DNA from: Caulobacter sp.
Lineage (GTDB): Bacteria > Pseudomonadota > Alphaproteobacteria > Caulobacterales > Caulobacteraceae
NCBI GenBank assembly: GCA_030680355.1
Contig: JAUXVF010000010.1
Coordinates: forward strand, 1-64,000
Direction: 5' to 3'
Length of the DNA: 64,000 nt
Part shown: one piece after another, positions 21,686 to 35,705 of the stretch
Numbering within the stretch: position 1 is the first letter of the stretch
Layout of the letters: each line of letters opens with the position of its first letter
Notes under the pieces: model-generated
What the model was told of the DNA's origin: nothing
The model's input: only the letters and a program-made list of their open reading frames with translations
Databases searched by the model: none
Made by a program: the position numbers and the translations under genes

Positions 21686-22819
21686 CTATTCGGCGGCGAT
21701 GCTGACCGGCTTGTGTTCGCGGTCCTTGAAGTTGATCGCCTGCAGATAGCGGATCCCGTCTTCGGCAATGTCATCGCCGACCATCCGATCACCCTCGGCC
21801 TTGAGCTCGTCGATGTCGACGTACATGGCGTAGAAGGCCTTGGTGCGGTCGGTGATGATGCCGGCGTTGAGCAGGGTCTTCACCAGAACCCGGAAAATGT
21901 TGGACTGCTCGCGCATATTCTCGCGGCGCACGTCGTCGGTCATGATCAGGGCGAACTCGGCGATGACCTTGTCGGGGTCCAGGCCGAAGCTCTCATAGAG
22001 GTCGCGCTGCTGGTTGGGGCCGACGAGGTTGAACAGCACGGCCTGGAAGCAGTGTGCCGCCCAGTCCTCGATGATCGCATGTTCCTCGGCGCTGAGCTTG
22101 GGCACCGTACGGTCAGCCCAGATCTTGCCGAACTTGTGGTGGAAGGCCTCGTCGGTCATCACCAGCTGCAGCAGCTTCTTGCCCAGCGGATCGTTGATCG
22201 AGTTGAACAGCGAGGCGAAGGCGCCCATGGCCAGACCCTCGACCAGCATCTGCATGCCGATGATCTTCTTGTAGACCTCCGGCGCGTCGATGATCTCGAC
22301 CAGCAGGTTCTTGAGGGTCGGGCCGCATTCCACCGGACGGCCCCAGCGGGCCTTGATGTATTTGGCGAAAGCGGTGACGTGGCGGGCTTCTTCGCGGGTC
22401 TGGTTGGCGGCGTATTCCTGCGCGCCCTGGTCCTTGAGCACATGGCAGAGGCTGGCCGACAGGTTCAGCGCGCCCTGCTCGCCGTGCAGGATCGAAGAGA
22501 AGATGCGCAGGGTCGATTCATTGATGAACCGGATGCGCTCCTTGGGGTCCGACAGGTGATTGGAGACGTAGTCGGTCGACAGGGCGACGACCATCTCTTC
22601 GGGAACCAGCGCCTGGTTCTCCATGTCGAAGGGCTCGTCGAAGTCGATGTAGGCCTTGTCCAGCGGGTCCCAGAAGTGGTCATGGGTCGCGGAAATGATC
22701 TTGTCGAAGGCGGTCGAGCGGTTGTTGTAACGGTCGAGCTCGAGCATCGCCTCGAAGTCGTCGGGCGCCACCGCGTCATACATGGCGTCCTTGGTGATGT
22801 TCTTGTCCGTCACAGCCAC
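21686..22819 (-). CDS. Ferritin-like diiron protein (ribonucleotide reductase R2-like fold)
   Basis: 377 residues. Two carboxylate/His pairs suit a diiron four-helix bundle: NESTLRIFSSILHGEQ, TREEARHVTAFAKYI (ExxH), MQMLVEGLAMGAF (E) and MTDEAFHHKFGKIW (ExxH). It lacks the usual NrdB sequence landmarks, so I do not call it ribonucleotide reductase; a diiron oxidase or oxygenase is equally possible. A palindrome about 93 bases upstream matches one upstream of the ferredoxin reductase gene at 27845, suggesting shared control and possibly shared electron supply. Confidence 0.7.
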   Translation of the reverse strand: MAVTDKNITKDAMYDAVAPDDFEAMLELDRYNNRSTAFDKIISATHDHFWDPLDKAYIDFDEPFDMENQALVPEEMVVALSTDYVSNHLSDPKERIRFINESTLRIFSSILHGEQGALNLSASLCHVLKDQGAQEYAANQTREEARHVTAFAKYIKARWGRPVECGPTLKNLLVEIIDAPEVYKKIIGMQMLVEGLAMGAFASLFNSINDPLGKKLLQLVMTDEAFHHKFGKIWADRTVPKLSAEEHAIIEDWAAHCFQAVLFNLVGPNQQRDLYESFGLDPDKVIAEFALIMTDDVRRENMREQSNIFRVLVKTLLNAGIITDRTKAFYAMYVDIDELKAEGDRMVGDDIAEDGIRYLQAINFKDREHKPVSIAAE

Positions 22820-22911
22820 TCTCCTCCGGTCAGTCAGAAACAGTGGGTCCGTTTAAACCGGGCCTCACCCTATCTGAACAATGTCCACTTAAAGGGCGGA
22901 TGGGTCAACGA

Positions 22912-22935
22912 GAAAGTGACGGGGGCGTCACTTTC
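22912..22935. promoter_or_regulatory. Palindromic operator upstream of the diiron gene
   Basis: Arms GAAAGTGACG (22912-22921) and CGTCACTTTC (22926-22935) form a perfect 10-bp inverted repeat around GGGG. No T-run follows, so it is more like a TetR-type operator than a terminator. Core TGACG-N4-CGTCA recurs at 27867-27890. Confidence 0.55.
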
Positions 22936-22981
22936 TAACGAGACGTTAATGTCGCGGCGGCGGCGTGGGCGGCCCCCGCGG

Positions 22982-23413
22982 TCAGGCGACAGCAGCGCCT
23001 TCAAGATCAATGAGGAGGGCGGGATCCCGCCGGGCCCGGTCGACGAGAGCGTCGACATCGTCGCGCCCTTCCATGTCCAGTAGGTCGGCGAGTCGCGGCA
23101 GCCGGGCCGCGGCCGTCTCGAGGGTCGCGGCGTCAGCGCCCATCGCCGCGCGGACAGCGGCGACCACATGCTTGCACCGCAGCCGGTTCTCTTCGAAGTC
23201 CGGGCAGGTGCAGCGTGCGTCCGAGGCGTCCCGGGCGGAGACCTCGACCACATAGACGATGTCGCGCTCGCCCTTCACATGGGCGAGAATTCCAGCGGGT
23301 CCGACCTCGACCAGTTCAGCCCAGCCTTTCGCCGCATAGGCTTCGCCACGCATCACCCGGGCCTCGGGCATGCCGTCGCAAATCGCCTGGTAGTCGAAAT
23401 CCGGCAAGGTCAT
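22982..23413 (-). CDS. SWIM zinc finger protein
   Basis: 143 residues. The SWIM motif CxCx(n)CxH is CTCPDFEENRLRCKHVVAA at about residues 68-86. SWIM domains mediate DNA or protein contacts; no enzyme domain is attached here. The C-terminus is helical and acidic. Separated by 22 bases from the metallopeptidase gene upstream on the same strand. Confidence 0.8.
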   Translation of the reverse strand: MTLPDFDYQAICDGMPEARVMRGEAYAAKGWAELVEVGPAGILAHVKGERDIVYVVEVSARDASDARCTCPDFEENRLRCKHVVAAVRAAMGADAATLETAAARLPRLADLLDMEGRDDVDALVDRARRDPALLIDLEGAAVA

Positions 23414-23435
23414 CGCGGCAGGTTATCCGATTCGT

Positions 23436-23840
23436 TCACGCTTTGTCTTCGATGGCTTCGATGGCCGCGTCTGACAGTCCGAAATGATGGCCGATCTCAT
23501 GCACCAGGACATGGGTGATCAGCTCGCCCAGCGGCACGTCGCCCCGCTCCGCCCACTCGTCAAGAATCGGGCGGCGATAGAGGAAAACCATCGACGGATG
23601 CGGCGTCGGATCGAGCACCGATCGCTGGGACAGGTCCACGCCCTGGTAAAGTCCCGTCAGCTCAAAGGCGTCCTCAATACCCATGTCCGCCAGGAGATCG
23701 GGCTCGGCGAAATCGGCGACCCGGATCACCGCTTCGGCGGCCAGACCGCGAAACGGGTGCGGCAGGGTCGCGAACGCGGCCTCGGCTATGGCGGCGAAAT
23801 CATCGAGTGAGGGCGCGGTCGCCGCGGCGGGAAATGTCAT
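23436..23840 (-). CDS. Zincin-like metallopeptidase family protein (DUF1025-like)
   Basis: 134 residues from ATG 23840. The zinc motif is HVLVHEIGHHFGLSD (HExxH), preceded by FLYRRPILDEWAERGD as in the small metallopeptidase family once called DUF1025. Cytoplasmic, since no signal peptide is seen. A longer frame to 23930 lacks conserved sequence. Confidence 0.85.
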   Translation of the reverse strand: MTFPAAATAPSLDDFAAIAEAAFATLPHPFRGLAAEAVIRVADFAEPDLLADMGIEDAFELTGLYQGVDLSQRSVLDPTPHPSMVFLYRRPILDEWAERGDVPLGELITHVLVHEIGHHFGLSDAAIEAIEDKA

Positions 23841-23935
23841 AACCGGCAAGATGGCGCCCAAAGGGGCGCTTCGCCAGTCGCGGGCGGCCCTCGCCTCGCC
23901 TATCCTGCCCGGGCCATGATTCGGTTCCAACCCGC

Positions 23936-27845
<3,910 letters not shown>

Positions 27846-27866
27846 TTCGCACTCCTGTAACTCACT

Positions 27867-27890
27867 GAAAATGACGCCCGCGTCATCTTA
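27867..27890. promoter_or_regulatory. Palindromic operator upstream of ferredoxin reductase
   Basis: ATGACG (27871-27876) and CGTCAT (27881-27886) flank CCCG, with partly matching outer bases (GAAA / CTTA). The core TGACG-N4-CGTCA equals that at 22912-22935. Confidence 0.5.
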
Positions 27891-27901
27891 TTGCAAGGGC
27901 A

Positions 27902-28378
27902 TCAACCCGGATGACTGGCCCAGAACATCACATAGAAGGCCAACCAGCCGCCCGTGAACCCCGCCCATAGCCCGGGCGTCTTTATCCGGCCGGTCGCCAG
28001 CCGTCGAAGCCCGGCGAAAAACAGGGCCACGAACAGAAATCGCGGCAGACGGACCGGAACCGCCGCGGCGACGAAGGCCGGAAGGCTGACGCCCTCGGCC
28101 GGCGCCAGCATGGCGTAAACCTTGTAGGGCGTGCTGGTCATCGGTCCCTCGAGGGCCGCCACCAGCCAGCCGTGATGGCGAATGTCCGCCTCGGCGGCGG
28201 TGATCATGGACTCCGAAATCGCGGGGACAGCGGCGACCGTCCGACGCGCCTCGAGCGGCGACCGCGCGCTCCAGCCGTACATGGCCGCCCCGCCGAGCGC
28301 CGCCCCGATGGCGGCCATAAGGCAGGCGAGAACCCCTGCCCGAAACCCGCGCCTCAGCGCGATGGCGCTGATCAGCAC
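27902..28378 (-). CDS. Small integral membrane protein, possibly YqaA/VTT-like
   Basis: 158 residues from GTG 28378. It has about three hydrophobic segments and the sequence TPYKVYAMLAPAEG ... VPVRLPRFLFVALFF, reminiscent of YqaA/DedA (VTT) proteins. The frame stays open upstream of GTG and encodes WGAAEGFLFFVVPDVLIS, which looks like a genuine first helix. The real start may therefore be a rare CTG at 28459 overlapping the sdhB stop. Function unknown. Confidence 0.6.
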   Translation of the reverse strand: MLISAIALRRGFRAGVLACLMAAIGAALGGAAMYGWSARSPLEARRTVAAVPAISESMITAAEADIRHHGWLVAALEGPMTSTPYKVYAMLAPAEGVSLPAFVAAAVPVRLPRFLFVALFFAGLRRLATGRIKTPGLWAGFTGGWLAFYVMFWASHPG

Positions 28379-28455
28379 ATCGGGAACGACGAAGAACAGG
28401 AACCCCTCGGCGGCGCCCCAGACAAGCGCCAGGACCGCGAGGAGGGCGGGCTTCC

Positions 28456-29238
28456 TCAGGCCACCCGCTCCACCATAAGCTTCTTGATCTCGGCGATGGC
28501 CTTGGCCGGGTTCAGCCCCTTGGGGCAGACCTGGGCGCAGTTCATGATCGTGTGGCAGCGATAGAGCTTGAAGGGATCTTCGAGCTGGTCGAGCCGGTCG
28601 CCGGTCGCCTCGTCACGGCTGTCGATCAGCCAGCGATAGGCGTGCAGCAAGGTCGCCGGGCCGAGGTATTTCTCGCCGTTCCACCAGTAGCTGGGGCAGG
28701 AGGTCGAGCAGCAGGCGCAAAGGATGCATTCGTAAAGGCCGTCCAGCTTGGAGCGGTCTTCCGGCGTCTGTGGCCATTCCTTCTGCGGCTCGGGCGTCTC
28801 GGTGTGCAGCCAGGGCTCGATGGAGGCGTACTGGGCGTAGAACAGGGTCAGATCGGGCACCAGGTCCTTGACCACCGGCTGCGAGGGCAGCGGCGAAACC
28901 TGGATTTCCTTGCCCGGCGTGTCTTCCCAGCCGTGGGTGCAGGCCAGGGTGTTGCGGCCGCCGATGTTCATGGCGCAGGAGCCGCAGACGCCCTCGCGAC
29001 AGGACCGCCGGAAGGTCAGGGTCGGGTCGACCGTGTTCTTGATCAGGATGAGCACATCCAGCAGCATCGGACCGCAGGCGTCGACATCGACGTCATAGGT
29101 GTCCCAGCGCGGATTCTCCGACCCTTCCGGATCGTAGCGATAGATGCGGAACGTCTTGACCCGCTTGGCGCCGGCCGGAGCGGGATAGTGCCGGCCCTTG
29201 CCGACGCGGGAGTTCTTGGGGAGCGCGAGCTGAACCAT
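28456..29238 (-). CDS. sdhB: Succinate dehydrogenase iron-sulfur subunit
   Basis: 260 residues. The 2Fe-2S ligands are in [20 protein letters not shown]; 4Fe-4S and 3Fe-4S ligands are in [20 protein letters not shown] and [17 protein letters not shown]. It passes electrons from SdhA to ubiquinone at the inner membrane. Last gene of the sdhCDAB operon. Confidence 0.97.
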   Translation of the reverse strand: MVQLALPKNSRVGKGRHYPAPAGAKRVKTFRIYRYDPEGSENPRWDTYDVDVDACGPMLLDVLILIKNTVDPTLTFRRSCREGVCGSCAMNIGGRNTLACTHGWEDTPGKEIQVSPLPSQPVVKDLVPDLTLFYAQYASIEPWLHTETPEPQKEWPQTPEDRSKLDGLYECILCACCSTSCPSYWWNGEKYLGPATLLHAYRWLIDSRDEATGDRLDQLEDPFKLYRCHTIMNCAQVCPKGLNPAKAIAEIKKLMVERVA

Positions 29239-29245
29239 GACTTCC

Positions 29246-31033
29246 TCAGTAAACCCGCGCCTTGGGCGGAATGTAGCTGACGTCGTTCGACATCGTGTAG
29301 GCGTGCACCGGGCGGTAATCGATCTTCACCTTGCCGGTGGCGTCGTCGAACCAGGCGAGGCTGTGCTTCATCCAGGTCTCGTCATTGCGGTCGGGAAAAT
29401 CCTCGCGGGCGTGGGCGCCGCGGCTTTCGGTGCGGTTCAACGCCCCATTCACCGTCACCGCCGCCTGCACGACCAGATTGTCGAACTCCAGCGTCTCCAT
29501 CAGGTCGCTGTTCCAGACCAGACCGCGATCGGTGACGCCGATGTCCTTGCGGGCGGCGACCACGGCGGCGATGCGTTTGACGCCGCTCTTCAGCGACTCT
29601 CCGGTGCGGAAGACGGCGGCGTCTTCCTGCATGGCCTTCTGCATCTCCAGCCGCAGATCAGCGGTCGGGCGCGGCCCGGCGGCGTTGCGGAAGCGGTCGA
29701 ACCGGGCCAGGTGGCCGTCGGTCATCGACGCCTTCAGTTCCCGCTGGGTCTCGCCGGCCTTGAGGGTCTCGGCGCAGCGCAGGCCAACGGCCCGGCCGAA
29801 CACGACCAGGTCGATCAGGCTGTTGGAGCCGAGACGATTGGCCCCGTGCACCGACACGCAGGCGGCTTCGCCGACGGCCATCAGCCCGGGGACGATCTCG
29901 TCGGTGTTCTTGCCCTTCTTGGTGACGACCTCACCGTGATAGTTCGTCTGCAGGCCGCCCATATTGTAGTGGACCGTCGGCAGGACCGGGATCGGCGCCT
30001 TGGTCACGTCGACGCCGGCGAAGACCTTGGCGGTCTCCGAAATGCCCGGCAGTCGTTCATGCAGGATCTTCGGATCCAGGTGATCGAGGTGCAGGTAGAT
30101 GTGGTCCTTGTTCGGACCCACGCCGCGCCCTTCACGGATCTCGATGGTCATGGCCCGGCTGACCATGTCGCGCGGCGCCAGATCCTTCACGGATGGCGCA
30201 TAGCGCTCCATGAACCGTTCACCCTCGGAATTGGTCAGATAGCCGCCCTCGCCGCGGGCGCCCTCGGTGATCAGGCAGCCGGCCGGGAAGATGCCGGTCG
30301 GGTGGAACTGGACGAACTCCATGTCCTGGAGGGGTAGACCGGCGCGCAGGGCCATGCCGCCGCCGTCGCCGGTGCAGGTGTGGGCGCTCGTCGCCGACAG
30401 GTAGGCGCGGCCATAGCCGCCGGTGGCCAGCACGGTCTTCTGGGCCTGGAACCGGTGCACGGTGCCGTCGTCCAGCTTCCAGGCGGTGACGCCCATGCAG
30501 ACGCCGTCCTCCATGATCAGGTCGAGGGCGAAATACTCGATGAAGAACTCGACTTCCTTGGACAGCGCCTGGCCGTACATGGTGTGGAGCATGGCGTGAC
30601 CGGTGCGGTCAGCCGCGGCGCAGGTGCGCTGGATCGGCGCCTCGCCGTAGTTGCGGGTCATGCCGCCGAAGGCCCGCTGATAGATCTTGCCCTCGGCCGT
30701 GCGCGAGAAGGGCACGCCCCAGTGCTCGAGCTCATAGACGGCGGCGGGGGCGTTGCGGGTCAGGTACTCGATGGCGTCCTGGTCACCCAGCCAGTCGGAC
30801 CCCTTGACGGTGTCGTACATATGCCAGCGCCAGTCGTCCTCGCCCATATTGCCGAGGCTGGCCGAAATGCCGCCCTGGGCGGCGACGGTGTGGGACCGGG
30901 TCGGGAAGACCTTGGTGATGCAGGCGGTCTTCAGGCCAGCCTGGGCGCAGCCGAGGGCGGCGCGGAGGCCGGAGCCGCCGGCGCCCACCACCACGACGTC
31001 GAACTTGTGGTCGATGAATTCATAGGCCGACAT
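29246..31033 (-). CDS. sdhA: Succinate dehydrogenase flavoprotein subunit
   Basis: 595 residues from ATG 31033. FAD-binding [16 protein letters not shown], the flavinylated His in [20 protein letters not shown], and active-site segments [10 protein letters not shown] and THYNMGG-like ([11 protein letters not shown]). SdhA oxidises succinate to fumarate. The start codon shares its A with the sdhD stop (TGATG). sdhB follows after 7 bases. Confidence 0.97.
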   Translation of the reverse strand: MSAYEFIDHKFDVVVVGAGGSGLRAALGCAQAGLKTACITKVFPTRSHTVAAQGGISASLGNMGEDDWRWHMYDTVKGSDWLGDQDAIEYLTRNAPAAVYELEHWGVPFSRTAEGKIYQRAFGGMTRNYGEAPIQRTCAAADRTGHAMLHTMYGQALSKEVEFFIEYFALDLIMEDGVCMGVTAWKLDDGTVHRFQAQKTVLATGGYGRAYLSATSAHTCTGDGGGMALRAGLPLQDMEFVQFHPTGIFPAGCLITEGARGEGGYLTNSEGERFMERYAPSVKDLAPRDMVSRAMTIEIREGRGVGPNKDHIYLHLDHLDPKILHERLPGISETAKVFAGVDVTKAPIPVLPTVHYNMGGLQTNYHGEVVTKKGKNTDEIVPGLMAVGEAACVSVHGANRLGSNSLIDLVVFGRAVGLRCAETLKAGETQRELKASMTDGHLARFDRFRNAAGPRPTADLRLEMQKAMQEDAAVFRTGESLKSGVKRIAAVVAARKDIGVTDRGLVWNSDLMETLEFDNLVVQAAVTVNGALNRTESRGAHAREDFPDRNDETWMKHSLAWFDDATGKVKIDYRPVHAYTMSNDVSYIPPKARVY

Positions 31034-31434
31034 CAAAAGGCTCCGAGCAGGGCCACCTTGAGGATGGCGAAGACCCCCAGGGCGGCGCCAAGGACGCAAA
31101 CGAAATAGTTGAGAATAAGCAGGGCAGACTTGCTGACGAAGCCTTCGACATAGTCCTCGACCACCACCTGGATGGCCAGGCGGAGGTGGATGAAGCCGGC
31201 GACCATGAACAGCCCCAGCAGAACCGCGTTCAGCGGACTGGACAGCCACTCGATGGCCATGTCGTAGCCGCCGGCGGCGACCTTGAGGCCGGCGAAGGCC
31301 GCCCAGATCGACAGCGGGATCAGCGCCAGGCCCGACACCCGGTCGGCGATGAAATGGCCGACGCCATGTTTGGCGGAGCCGAGGCCGCGGGCCCGCGACA
31401 TCGGCGTGCGGAAGCTCTGGGAGGGCGCGGTCAT
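31033..31434 (-). CDS. sdhD: Succinate dehydrogenase membrane anchor SdhD
   Basis: 133 residues. Three hydrophobic helices with a short cytoplasmic N-terminus ([19 protein letters not shown]). The helix containing [19 protein letters not shown] carries the heme/quinone-site His and Asp-Tyr typical of SdhD. ATG 31434 overlaps the sdhC stop by 4 bases (ATGA). Confidence 0.93.
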   Translation of the reverse strand: MTAPSQSFRTPMSRARGLGSAKHGVGHFIADRVSGLALIPLSIWAAFAGLKVAAGGYDMAIEWLSSPLNAVLLGLFMVAGFIHLRLAIQVVVEDYVEGFVSKSALLILNYFVCVLGAALGVFAILKVALLGAF

Positions 31435-31841
31435 GACAGGGCTCCCGTCTGACCGGCGATGACCCAGACCACGATGGTGGCGACCAGGGCGAAGGCGATG
31501 CCGGCGATGGTGATCATGTCTGCGATCTTGGGGGTGAACCCGCGGCCGGTGTCCCACATCAGGTGACGGACGTTGCTGGCGACGGTGAAGAACAGGGCGA
31601 AGGTCAGCCCGAAGAGCACCAGCTTGCCGATCGGCGAAGCCAGAATGCCGCTGTAGGCCAGATAGGCGTCATGGCCGGAGGCCAGGGCGACGGCCCATCC
31701 CACCAGGATCAGGGCGCCGACATAGAGGCCGACGAGACAGGCGCGGTGAAGGATGGAGCCCAGCATGGTCACATGCCAGCGCCAGACCTGAAGGTGTGGC
31801 GAGAGGGGGCGTTCGCGGACCCCCGACGAGGCTTCTGTCAT
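31431..31841 (-). CDS. sdhC: Succinate dehydrogenase cytochrome b556 subunit
   Basis: 136 residues. [23 protein letters not shown] contains the SdhC signature with quinone-site Ser and Arg; [15 protein letters not shown] contains the heme-ligand His. Three membrane helices. First gene of the sdhCDAB operon. Confidence 0.95.
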   Translation of the reverse strand: MTEASSGVRERPLSPHLQVWRWHVTMLGSILHRACLVGLYVGALILVGWAVALASGHDAYLAYSGILASPIGKLVLFGLTFALFFTVASNVRHLMWDTGRGFTPKIADMITIAGIAFALVATIVVWVIAGQTGALS

Positions 31842-32012
31842 TTGAATCTCGGCTGCTGCCGCGGGGCGCGGATCGCCCCCGCTTTTAAGCCGCGAGCGGG
31901 GGGTGTCAACGCGAGCAAGGGCTTTTCGACCCCGTTCGGGGCAGGCGCCGTAACGTGATGGCGGTCGAAACCTCCCCGGCGCGACGCCGGGAAGGTCGTC
32001 GGGTTCAGATCA

Positions 32013-32387
32013 TCACATCCGATGCAGGCCGCAGAGCTTGTTGCCGTCGGGATCGCGCAGATAGGCGAGATACATTTTGCCCGTGCTGCCTTCACGCACG
32101 CCGGGAGGGTCTTCGCAGGTGGCGCCGCCGGCGGCGATCCCGGCCGCATGCCAGGCGTCGGCCTGGTCGCTCGAGGCGCAGGCGAAGCCGATGGTGCCGC
32201 CGTTGGGCGCCGAAGCCGGCTCGCCATTGATCGGCTTGGACACCGAGAACACGCCGGTGGGCGTCATGTAGAAGATGCGGTGGCCGTCGACGAAGGCCGG
32301 CGGGATGTCGAGCGCGCCGAGCACGGCGTCATAAAAGGACTTGGCCCGCTCCAGGTCATTGGTGCCGATCATGATGTGCGAGAACAT
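32013..32387 (-). CDS. VOC family (glyoxalase/bleomycin-resistance fold) protein
   Basis: 124 residues. MFSHIMIGTNDLERAKSFYD opens the first beta-alpha-beta-beta-beta module and LAYLRDPDGNKLCGLHRM closes the second. The metal ligands appear to be His (SHIMIG) and a later acidic residue. Substrate unknown. Confidence 0.85.
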   Translation of the reverse strand: MFSHIMIGTNDLERAKSFYDAVLGALDIPPAFVDGHRIFYMTPTGVFSVSKPINGEPASAPNGGTIGFACASSDQADAWHAAGIAAGGATCEDPPGVREGSTGKMYLAYLRDPDGNKLCGLHRM

Positions 32388-32501
32388 GGTGTCTTCCCTC
32401 CGTTGCGGCGCATTCGCCTTGCTGACGGCGCGCGGCGGTGAGCCCGCGCCCTTCCCCCCAGCCCATGCGAGAAGATCACCCTCTTGGCAATCGCCAGCGG
32501 T

Positions 32502-33617
32502 TCAGTCCCGCACCCGCTCCAGCCAGTCGGTGGAGCGCATTTCCTGCAGGCGTGAGACGGTGCGTTCGAACTCGAACGACCCGTCGCCGGCGGGATAGAG
32601 CGCCTCCGGCTCGACGGCGGCCAGGACCACCAGCTTGGCCTGGGCCTCATAGAGGGCGTCGATCAGGGTGTTGAACCGTTTGGCCGAGTCGCGACGATCC
32701 GGCGTCAGGCGCGGAATGTCTTCGAGAAATACAGTGTGGAACCGGTCGGCGATGGCCAGATAGTCCTGCGGCCCAAGGGCGTTCCCGCAGAGGCTGGCGA
32801 AACGGGTGCGCAGCAGGCCGCCGCTGGCCCTCGGCAGGTGCAGCTTGCGGCCGAGAACCTCGATCGTGGCCCCCGGCTCGCTCGCGCCGTCCAGCATGTC
32901 GGCCCACAGCCGATCAAACTCCCGGCTGTTGTCAGGGTCATCCGGCGCCAGCCAGGTCCGCGCGCCACGCAGCCGGTCGAGCCGGAAGTCGACCGGACCC
33001 CGCACCGACACCACCTCCAGCCGGTCCTTGAGCATGGCGATGAAGGGCAGGAAGAGCTGGCGATTGAGCCCGTCCTTGTAGAGGTCGTCTGGCGGCCGGT
33101 TGGAGGTGGCGACCAGGGTGACGCCGCGGGCGAACAATCCCTCGAACAGCCGGCCCAGGATCATCGCGTCGGCGATGTCGGTGACCTGGAATTCGTCAAA
33201 GCAAAGCAGCCGGGCGTGTTCGGCGATCAGGTCGGCGGTCGGGGCGATCGGGTCGTCGCCCCTGGCCTGGCCGAAGCGGGCCTTGCGGGCCGCCGCGTCG
33301 CCCTTGCGCCAGGCGTCGATATGGCCGTGAACCTCGGCCATGAAGACATGGAAATGGGTCCGCCGTTTACGGCTGACCGGGGCCGAGTCGAAGAACAGGT
33401 CCATCAGCATGGACTTGCCCCGACCGACCGGCCCCCAGAGGTAGACGCCGCGCGCGCCGCGGGGCCGCCGGAACAGCGAGAACCCCGGCTCGGCAAGGGC
33501 GTTGAGGTCGCCCTCCAGACGCGAAAGGGCCTCCAGCGCCTGTTCCTGCGCTGCATCGGGCCTGATTTCGCCCCGGGAAAGGCGCTCGCGATAGGCGGCG
33601 CGGACAGATAAAAGCAT
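32502..33617 (-). CDS. zapE: Cell division protein ZapE (AFG1-like ATPase)
   Basis: 371 residues from ATG 33617 (TTG 33623 is possible). Walker A GVYLWGPVGRGKSMLMDLFF, Walker B LLCFDEFQVTDIADAMIL, and sensor-1 TLVATSNRPPDDLYKDGL. ZapE/AFG1 is a P-loop ATPase that affects Z-ring stability. It neighbours the sdh operon, a frequent arrangement in Alphaproteobacteria. Confidence 0.93.
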   Translation of the reverse strand: MLLSVRAAYRERLSRGEIRPDAAQEQALEALSRLEGDLNALAEPGFSLFRRPRGARGVYLWGPVGRGKSMLMDLFFDSAPVSRKRRTHFHVFMAEVHGHIDAWRKGDAAARKARFGQARGDDPIAPTADLIAEHARLLCFDEFQVTDIADAMILGRLFEGLFARGVTLVATSNRPPDDLYKDGLNRQLFLPFIAMLKDRLEVVSVRGPVDFRLDRLRGARTWLAPDDPDNSREFDRLWADMLDGASEPGATIEVLGRKLHLPRASGGLLRTRFASLCGNALGPQDYLAIADRFHTVFLEDIPRLTPDRRDSAKRFNTLIDALYEAQAKLVVLAAVEPEALYPAGDGSFEFERTVSRLQEMRSTDWLERVRD

Positions 33618-33686
33618 CGTCAAAGCGGTTAGCGCGGCCCGCCCTCGCCATCAATGGGCTGGGCCCCATCAGACATCGGAACACCC

Positions 33687-35051
33687 ATGAAAACCATCAT
33701 CGAACCCTTCCGTATCAAGGCGGTCGAACCCATCCGCATGACGACGCGGGAGGAGCGGCTGAAACTGATCGAGAAGGCCGACTACAACCTGTTCGCCCTG
33801 CATTCCGAAGACGTCCTGATCGACCTTCTGACCGACAGCGGCACCTCGGCGATGAGCGCCAAACAGCAGGCGGCCCTGATGTCGGGCGACGAAAGCTACG
33901 CCGGCAGCCCGTCCTTCTTCCGCTTCGAGGCGGCGGTGAAGAACCTGATGCCGTTCAAGCACGTCATCCCGACCCACCAGGGTCGGGCGGCCGAGGCCAT
34001 CCTGTTTTCGATCCTCGGCGGCCCCGGCAAGACCATCCCGTCCAACACCCATTTCGACACCACCCGCGGCAATATCGAAGCCAGCGGCGCGGAGGGCCAT
34101 GACCTGGTCATCGCCGAGGGCCTCGACCCCTCCAGCGAACATCCGTTCAAGGGCAATATGGATCTTGAGCGGCTGCAGGCCTTCCTGGCCGACCACGGCG
34201 ACGCCGTGCCCTGCGTGATGCTGACGGTCACCAACAACGCCGGCGGCGGCCAGCCGGTCAGCCTGGCCAACATCCGCTCGGTGGCCCGCATCGCCCACGC
34301 CCACAAGAAGCCCTTCATCATCGACGGCTGCCGGTTCGCCGAGAACGCCTATTTCATCAAGATGCGCGAGGACGGCCAGGGCGACCGGCCGGTGAAGGAC
34401 ATCGTCGGTGACATGTTCGCCCTCGCCGACGGCATGACCATGTCGGCCAAGAAGGACGCCTTCGCCAACATCGGCGGCTGGCTGGCCCTCAATGACGACG
34501 ATCTGGCCCAGGCGGCGCGCAACCGGCTGATCCTGACCGAGGGCTTCCCGACCTACGGCGGTCTGGCCGGACGCGATCTGGACGCCATCGCCCAGGGCCT
34601 GACCGAAATCATCGACGAGGACTATCTGCGCTACCGCCTGCGCAGCATGGCCTATATCGGCGAGCGGCTGGAGGCGCTGGGCGTTCCGACGGTGCGGCCG
34701 ACCGGCGGCCACGCCGTCTTTGTCGACGCCCGCCGGATGCTGTCCCATATCCCCACCAGCCAGTATCCGGGCCAGTCGCTGGCCGTGGCGATGTACGTCG
34801 AGGGCGGCATCCGCTCCTGCGAGATCGGCACGGTGATGTTCGGCCTCAAACCCGACGGCACGGAGGTCGAGGCGCCCATGGATCTGGTCCGCATGGCCTT
34901 CCCGCGCCGGGTCTACACCCAGAGCCACGCCGACTACATCGTCGAGGTCTTCGAGGAGATCGCCGCCCGCAAGGACAGTCTCAGGGGCATGCGGATCACC
35001 TGGCAGCCGACGGCCATGCGCCACTTCACGGCCAAGTTCGCGCCGCTGTAG
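33687..35051 (+). CDS. tnaA: Tryptophanase / tyrosine phenol-lyase family (PLP beta-eliminating lyase)
   Basis: 454 residues. The N-terminus EPFRIKAVEPIRMTTREER, LLTDSGTSAMS, IPTHQGRAAE and the PLP-lysine loop MTMSAKKDAFANIGG are shared by tryptophanase and tyrosine phenol-lyase. These enzymes split Trp (to indole) or Tyr (to phenol), plus pyruvate and ammonia. The two cannot be separated with certainty by eye; tryptophanase is the more likely label. Divergent from zapE. Confidence 0.82.
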   Translation: MKTIIEPFRIKAVEPIRMTTREERLKLIEKADYNLFALHSEDVLIDLLTDSGTSAMSAKQQAALMSGDESYAGSPSFFRFEAAVKNLMPFKHVIPTHQGRAAEAILFSILGGPGKTIPSNTHFDTTRGNIEASGAEGHDLVIAEGLDPSSEHPFKGNMDLERLQAFLADHGDAVPCVMLTVTNNAGGGQPVSLANIRSVARIAHAHKKPFIIDGCRFAENAYFIKMREDGQGDRPVKDIVGDMFALADGMTMSAKKDAFANIGGWLALNDDDLAQAARNRLILTEGFPTYGGLAGRDLDAIAQGLTEIIDEDYLRYRLRSMAYIGERLEALGVPTVRPTGGHAVFVDARRMLSHIPTSQYPGQSLAVAMYVEGGIRSCEIGTVMFGLKPDGTEVEAPMDLVRMAFPRRVYTQSHADYIVEVFEEIAARKDSLRGMRITWQPTAMRHFTAKFAPL

Positions 35052-35057
35052 GAGCCG

Positions 35058-35705
35058 CTATTTGACGTCCAGCGCCTTGCGGACGAACCGGTAGGTCTCG
35101 GGGCGTTCGCAGGCGCAGGCCTTCATCTCGCCGTCGCGGGTCCACCAGATCAGGGTCGGGTAGCGGATCGACTCGCGGCCGACCTTGACGCCATTGGCGG
35201 CCAGAAGCGGACGCAGGTCCTCGACCATGGTGCGGCCGGCCTGGATGACCGCGGTGCGGGCCATGTCGCCGTCCGCCGGCGGCACGCCCTGGGCCGTCCA
35301 GGCCTCGACCGGTTCGCTGTCCCAGCGCTCCATCAGCAGCCAGTTGCGGTTGATCCAGAGCTCGGCGACCGTGGCCCGCTCGGCAGCAGTGGAGCGTTCA
35401 GCGCCCTCGCTGTCGCCGCGCGCGATCAGGATCACCCGGGCGTCGACCCCGGCCTCGAGGTATTTGGGGAACTCCTCCGCCTTCAGCCGGATACAGTCAG
35501 GACAGCCGCGGAAGCCGATCATGTAGAGCCTGGGACCGGTCAGGCCCGGCGAGACCCAGCCGGACGACTCGAGGATTTTGGTGATCTCGGCCTGGTGTTT
35601 GACGATGGTCCTGGGCCGCCAGCGCAGGTCGAACCACCAATAGGCGCCGACGGCGCCGATCACGAGCACCGAAGCCAGCACGAACCAGATGATGAGCTTG
35701 TTCAC
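35058..35705 (-). CDS. Membrane-anchored thioredoxin-like protein
   Basis: 215 residues from GTG 35705, preceded by GAGGAAG. An N-terminal membrane helix (LIIWFVLASVLVIGAVGAYWW) is followed by a thioredoxin-like domain with CxxC in MIGFRGCPDCIRLKAEEFP. A second Cys pair appears near the end (MKACACERPETY). It probably acts on periplasmic thiols. A much longer frame on this strand is an antisense shadow of rsmI. Confidence 0.7.
   Translation of the reverse strand: MNKLIIWFVLASVLVIGAVGAYWWFDLRWRPRTIVKHQAEITKILESSGWVSPGLTGPRLYMIGFRGCPDCIRLKAEEFPKYLEAGVDARVILIARGDSEGAERSTAAERATVAELWINRNWLLMERWDSEPVEAWTAQGVPPADGDMARTAVIQAGRTMVEDLRPLLAANGVKVGRESIRYPTLIWWTRDGEMKACACERPETYRFVRKALDVK

Noticed and set aside
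21686..22819. Calling the ferritin-like protein NrdB
   Set aside because: Diiron ligand spacing is R2-like, but the typical NrdB sequence landmarks are absent and no nrdA lies nearby.
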